64,000 nt of DNA from Bryobacterales bacterium (GTDB lineage Bacteria > Acidobacteriota > Terriglobia > Bryobacterales > Bryobacteraceae): positions 1 through 64,000 of the forward strand of contig JAEUQF010000461.1 in assembly GCA_016789745.1 (NCBI GenBank), read 5' to 3'. The position numbers and the translations under genes were made by a program. Below are positions 63,900 through 64,000 of the stretch, in pieces; position 1 is the stretch's first letter; every line of letters begins with the position of its first letter. The notes under the pieces are model-generated. The model saw only the letters and a list, made by a program, of their open reading frames with translations. It was not told the DNA's origin and did no database searches.

Positions 63900-64000
63900 C
63901 AGGTGTAACCGCCGTCGATGACGATGTTCTGGCCGGTGATGTAGGCGGAGGCTTCCGAGGCAAGGAAGACGACGGCGCCTTTGATGTCGTCATGGCGTGC
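63896..64000 (-). CDS. C-terminal end of an SDR-family oxidoreductase (partial)
   Basis: The last 34 codons of a minus-strand gene running off the window. The text [20 protein letters not shown] then [11 protein letters not shown] is the standard C-terminus of classical short-chain dehydrogenases (FLASxxSxYITGxxxxVDGG). Its stop overlaps that of the fusion gene by four bases. Many such enzymes act on sugars or sugar acids, which would suit the cluster. Confidence 0.85.
   Translation of the reverse strand, partial: ARHDDIKGAVVFLASEASAYITGQNIVIDGGYTC

Noticed and set aside
1-64000. CRISPR array or tandem repeat array
   Set aside because: No regularly spaced repeated units were found on either strand by reading.

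Overview
The window is GC-rich bacterial DNA. It most resembles a soil acidobacterium of the Solibacter/Bryobacter type. This is inferred from gene content: three large Oar-like TonB-dependent receptors that start with a carboxypeptidase-regulatory-like domain and have no SusD partner, a protein joining a DNA-binding domain to a TolB-like propeller, a Ser/Thr kinase with TPR repeats close to an ECF-like sigma factor, and many Tat-type signal peptides. No rRNA, tRNA or CRISPR array was found.

Region 1, about 1-12.3 kb, is a worn genomic island. It begins with a large serine recombinase, then holds a DUF433/DUF5615 toxin-antitoxin pair, a BrnT/BrnA pair whose toxin start looks frameshifted, and an AbiEi-type antitoxin remnant with part of its gene inverted. 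It also holds fragments of a small DNA-binding-like protein and an RHS protein, a multiply frameshifted TolB-like propeller gene, and a stop- and frameshift-broken nuclease-like gene. A terminase-like gene is interrupted by a short palindromic element. Intact genes here are few: an acyltransferase and a Tat-exported protein.

Region 2, about 12.3-38.6 kb, is ordinary chromosome. It holds an exported multi-Rid protein, TonB receptor 1, a patatin phospholipase, an M3 peptidase coupled to a sulfatase, a methanethiol methyltransferase-like enzyme, a Ser/Thr kinase, a DUF3455 protein and an ECF-like sigma factor. A tight gltX-glnS-phosphatase operon follows. After that come a SnoaL-like protein, two secreted proteins of unknown function, a GT39-like membrane protein and the DNA-binding/propeller protein.

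Region 3, about 38.6-64 kb, is a nutrient-acquisition block of three units. (a) A minus-strand operon codes for an exported esterase, a transglutaminase-like protein and an unknown protein, joined by ATGA and TAATG overlaps. (b) Facing it, a plus-strand operon runs ROK regulator, TonB receptor 2, amino-acid permease, M20 peptidase, Tat-exported transglutaminase-like protein, GH20 hexosaminidase. (c) A sialidase-like cluster holds a divergent BNR sialidase and DapA-like aldolase, TonB receptor 3, a second BNR sialidase, an SGNH esterase, a BNR-sialidase/kelch fusion and the end of an SDR oxidoreductase. A 17-bp sequence with a CTGTCGACAG core lies in both promoter regions of cluster (c), suggesting one local regulator. 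Together (b) and (c) look like an acidobacterial counterpart of a polysaccharide-utilisation locus for amino-sugar or sialic-acid-like glycoconjugates. The substrate is an inference.
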